The translations under genes were made by a program, and so were the position numbers. From Deltaproteobacteria bacterium (GTDB lineage Bacteria; Desulfobacterota; Desulfovibrionia; Desulfovibrionales; Desulfovibrionaceae), in the NCBI GenBank assembly GCA_020861205.1, contig JAJBSY010000243.1, positions 1-6,179 on the forward strand: DNA of 6,179 bases, given 5' to 3'. The first letter of the stretch is position 1, and each line of letters begins with the position of its first letter. Positions 5,730 through 6,179 of the stretch are shown one piece after another. Under the pieces are notes generated by a model. That model was not told the DNA's origin. It saw nothing but the letters and a program-made list of their open reading frames with translations, and ran no database searches.

Positions 5730-6179
5730 ATGACAACGCACCGGAAAAAATTGGGCATCACCATGGGGGACCCGGCCGGCATAGGGCCGGAGATCATCGT
5801 TAAGGCGTTGCGGGAAAAACACCTCTACGACCTCTGCATCCCCGTCGTGCTGGCGGACCCGGCCTGTATGCGGCGCGCGATCGACGATATCGTGAAAACG
5901 CCGATGGCCCTGAACGTCATCTCTTCCACGGAGGAGGCCAAGGGCGAACCCGGCATCATGGATGTGCTTCCGGTCACGCCGTCGCCGCTTGACGGCATCA
6001 GTCTCGGCAAGGTGGACGCGCGTTGCGGCGACGCCGCCTTCCGTTCCGTGGAGGCCGCCATCCGTCTGGCCATGAGCGGGGAACTGGATGGAACCGTTAC
6101 CGCGCCCTTGAACAAGGAGGCCATGAATCTCGCCGGGCACCACTTCGACGGCCATACGGAAATTTACGCGACCCTGACA
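5730..6179 (+). CDS. pdxA2: PdxA-family 4-phospho-acid-sugar dehydrogenase (PdxA2), N-terminal 150 residues
   Basis: The frame is open to the right edge and encodes exactly 150 residues, roughly the first 45 percent of a PdxA-type enzyme. It shows the N-terminal signature GITMGDPAGIGPEI (9-22) and the block TAPLNKEAMNLAG (124-136) followed by GHTE (141-144). The His-Thr pair there (142-143) matches the substrate-binding pair of E. coli PdxA. The metal-binding histidines of the family would lie beyond the window. PdxA uses NAD(P) and a divalent metal to oxidise 4-hydroxythreonine 4-phosphate in vitamin B6 synthesis. PdxA2 paralogues next to DUF1537 kinases act instead on D-threonate 4-phosphate, giving dihydroxyacetone phosphate and CO2. 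The kinase neighbour and sigma-54 control favour the catabolic role. Only a weak AGGA overlapping the kinase stop precedes the ATG, which suggests translational coupling. Confidence 0.92.
   Translation, partial: MTTHRKKLGITMGDPAGIGPEIIVKALREKHLYDLCIPVVLADPACMRRAIDDIVKTPMALNVISSTEEAKGEPGIMDVLPVTPSPLDGISLGKVDARCGDAAFRSVEAAIRLAMSGELDGTVTAPLNKEAMNLAGHHFDGHTEIYATLT

Noticed and set aside
4944..6155. Long minus-strand open frame (403 codons) across the kinase and pdxA2
   Set aside because: It is antisense to two genes with clear family motifs and runs across the gap between them; its product is rich in Arg, Gly and His with no domain.
1..6179. Mobile element, CRISPR array, tRNA or toxin-antitoxin pair
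   Set aside because: No transposase or integrase motif, no regularly spaced repeats, no tRNA-like fold, and no HEPN or antitoxin partner next to the nucleotidyltransferase were seen.

Overview
The window is a GC-rich bacterial chromosomal segment with standard Shine-Dalgarno starts and a textbook sigma-54 promoter. The sigma-54 activator with a PrpR-type sensor and the overall codon use would fit a GC-rich proteobacterium, for example a Desulfovibrionaceae-like organism. That assignment is an inference, because no rRNA or marker gene is present. There are no tRNAs, CRISPR arrays, transposases or phage structural genes.

Left part (1-2027): a leftward unrecognised gene cut by the window edge (1-199); a rightward stand-alone nucleotidyltransferase (282-986); and, convergent with it, a leftward EamA/DMT-type membrane transporter (2027-1093). 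The transporter reads as a complete ten-helix protein only if two separate +1 frameshifts are corrected, so it is annotated as a pseudogene. A 380-base stretch without a recognisable gene follows (2028-2408) and holds several inverted and direct repeats.

Right part (2409-6179): a divergent catabolic module. Leftward is a complete sigma-54-dependent activator (PrpR_N sensor, PAS, AAA+ with GAFTGA, Fis-type HTH). Rightward are a DUF1537 four-carbon acid sugar kinase (D-threonate kinase type) and, 12 bases later, the first 150 codons of a PdxA-family dehydrogenase (PdxA2). The roughly 200-base AT-rich divergent region carries a sigma-70-type promoter for the activator, a full-match -24/-12 promoter for the kinase operon, a 16-bp perfect palindrome on the predicted sigma-54 start site, and repeats that could be activator sites.

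Working model: the PrpR_N activator senses an acid sugar or a derivative and switches on kinase-pdxA2 through sigma-54. The kinase makes D-threonate 4-phosphate (or a close relative) and PdxA2 oxidises it, with decarboxylation to dihydroxyacetone phosphate. The kinase/PdxA2 pathway is known; the control region is the part most worth a second look. I do not see evidence here for a wholly new type of system.
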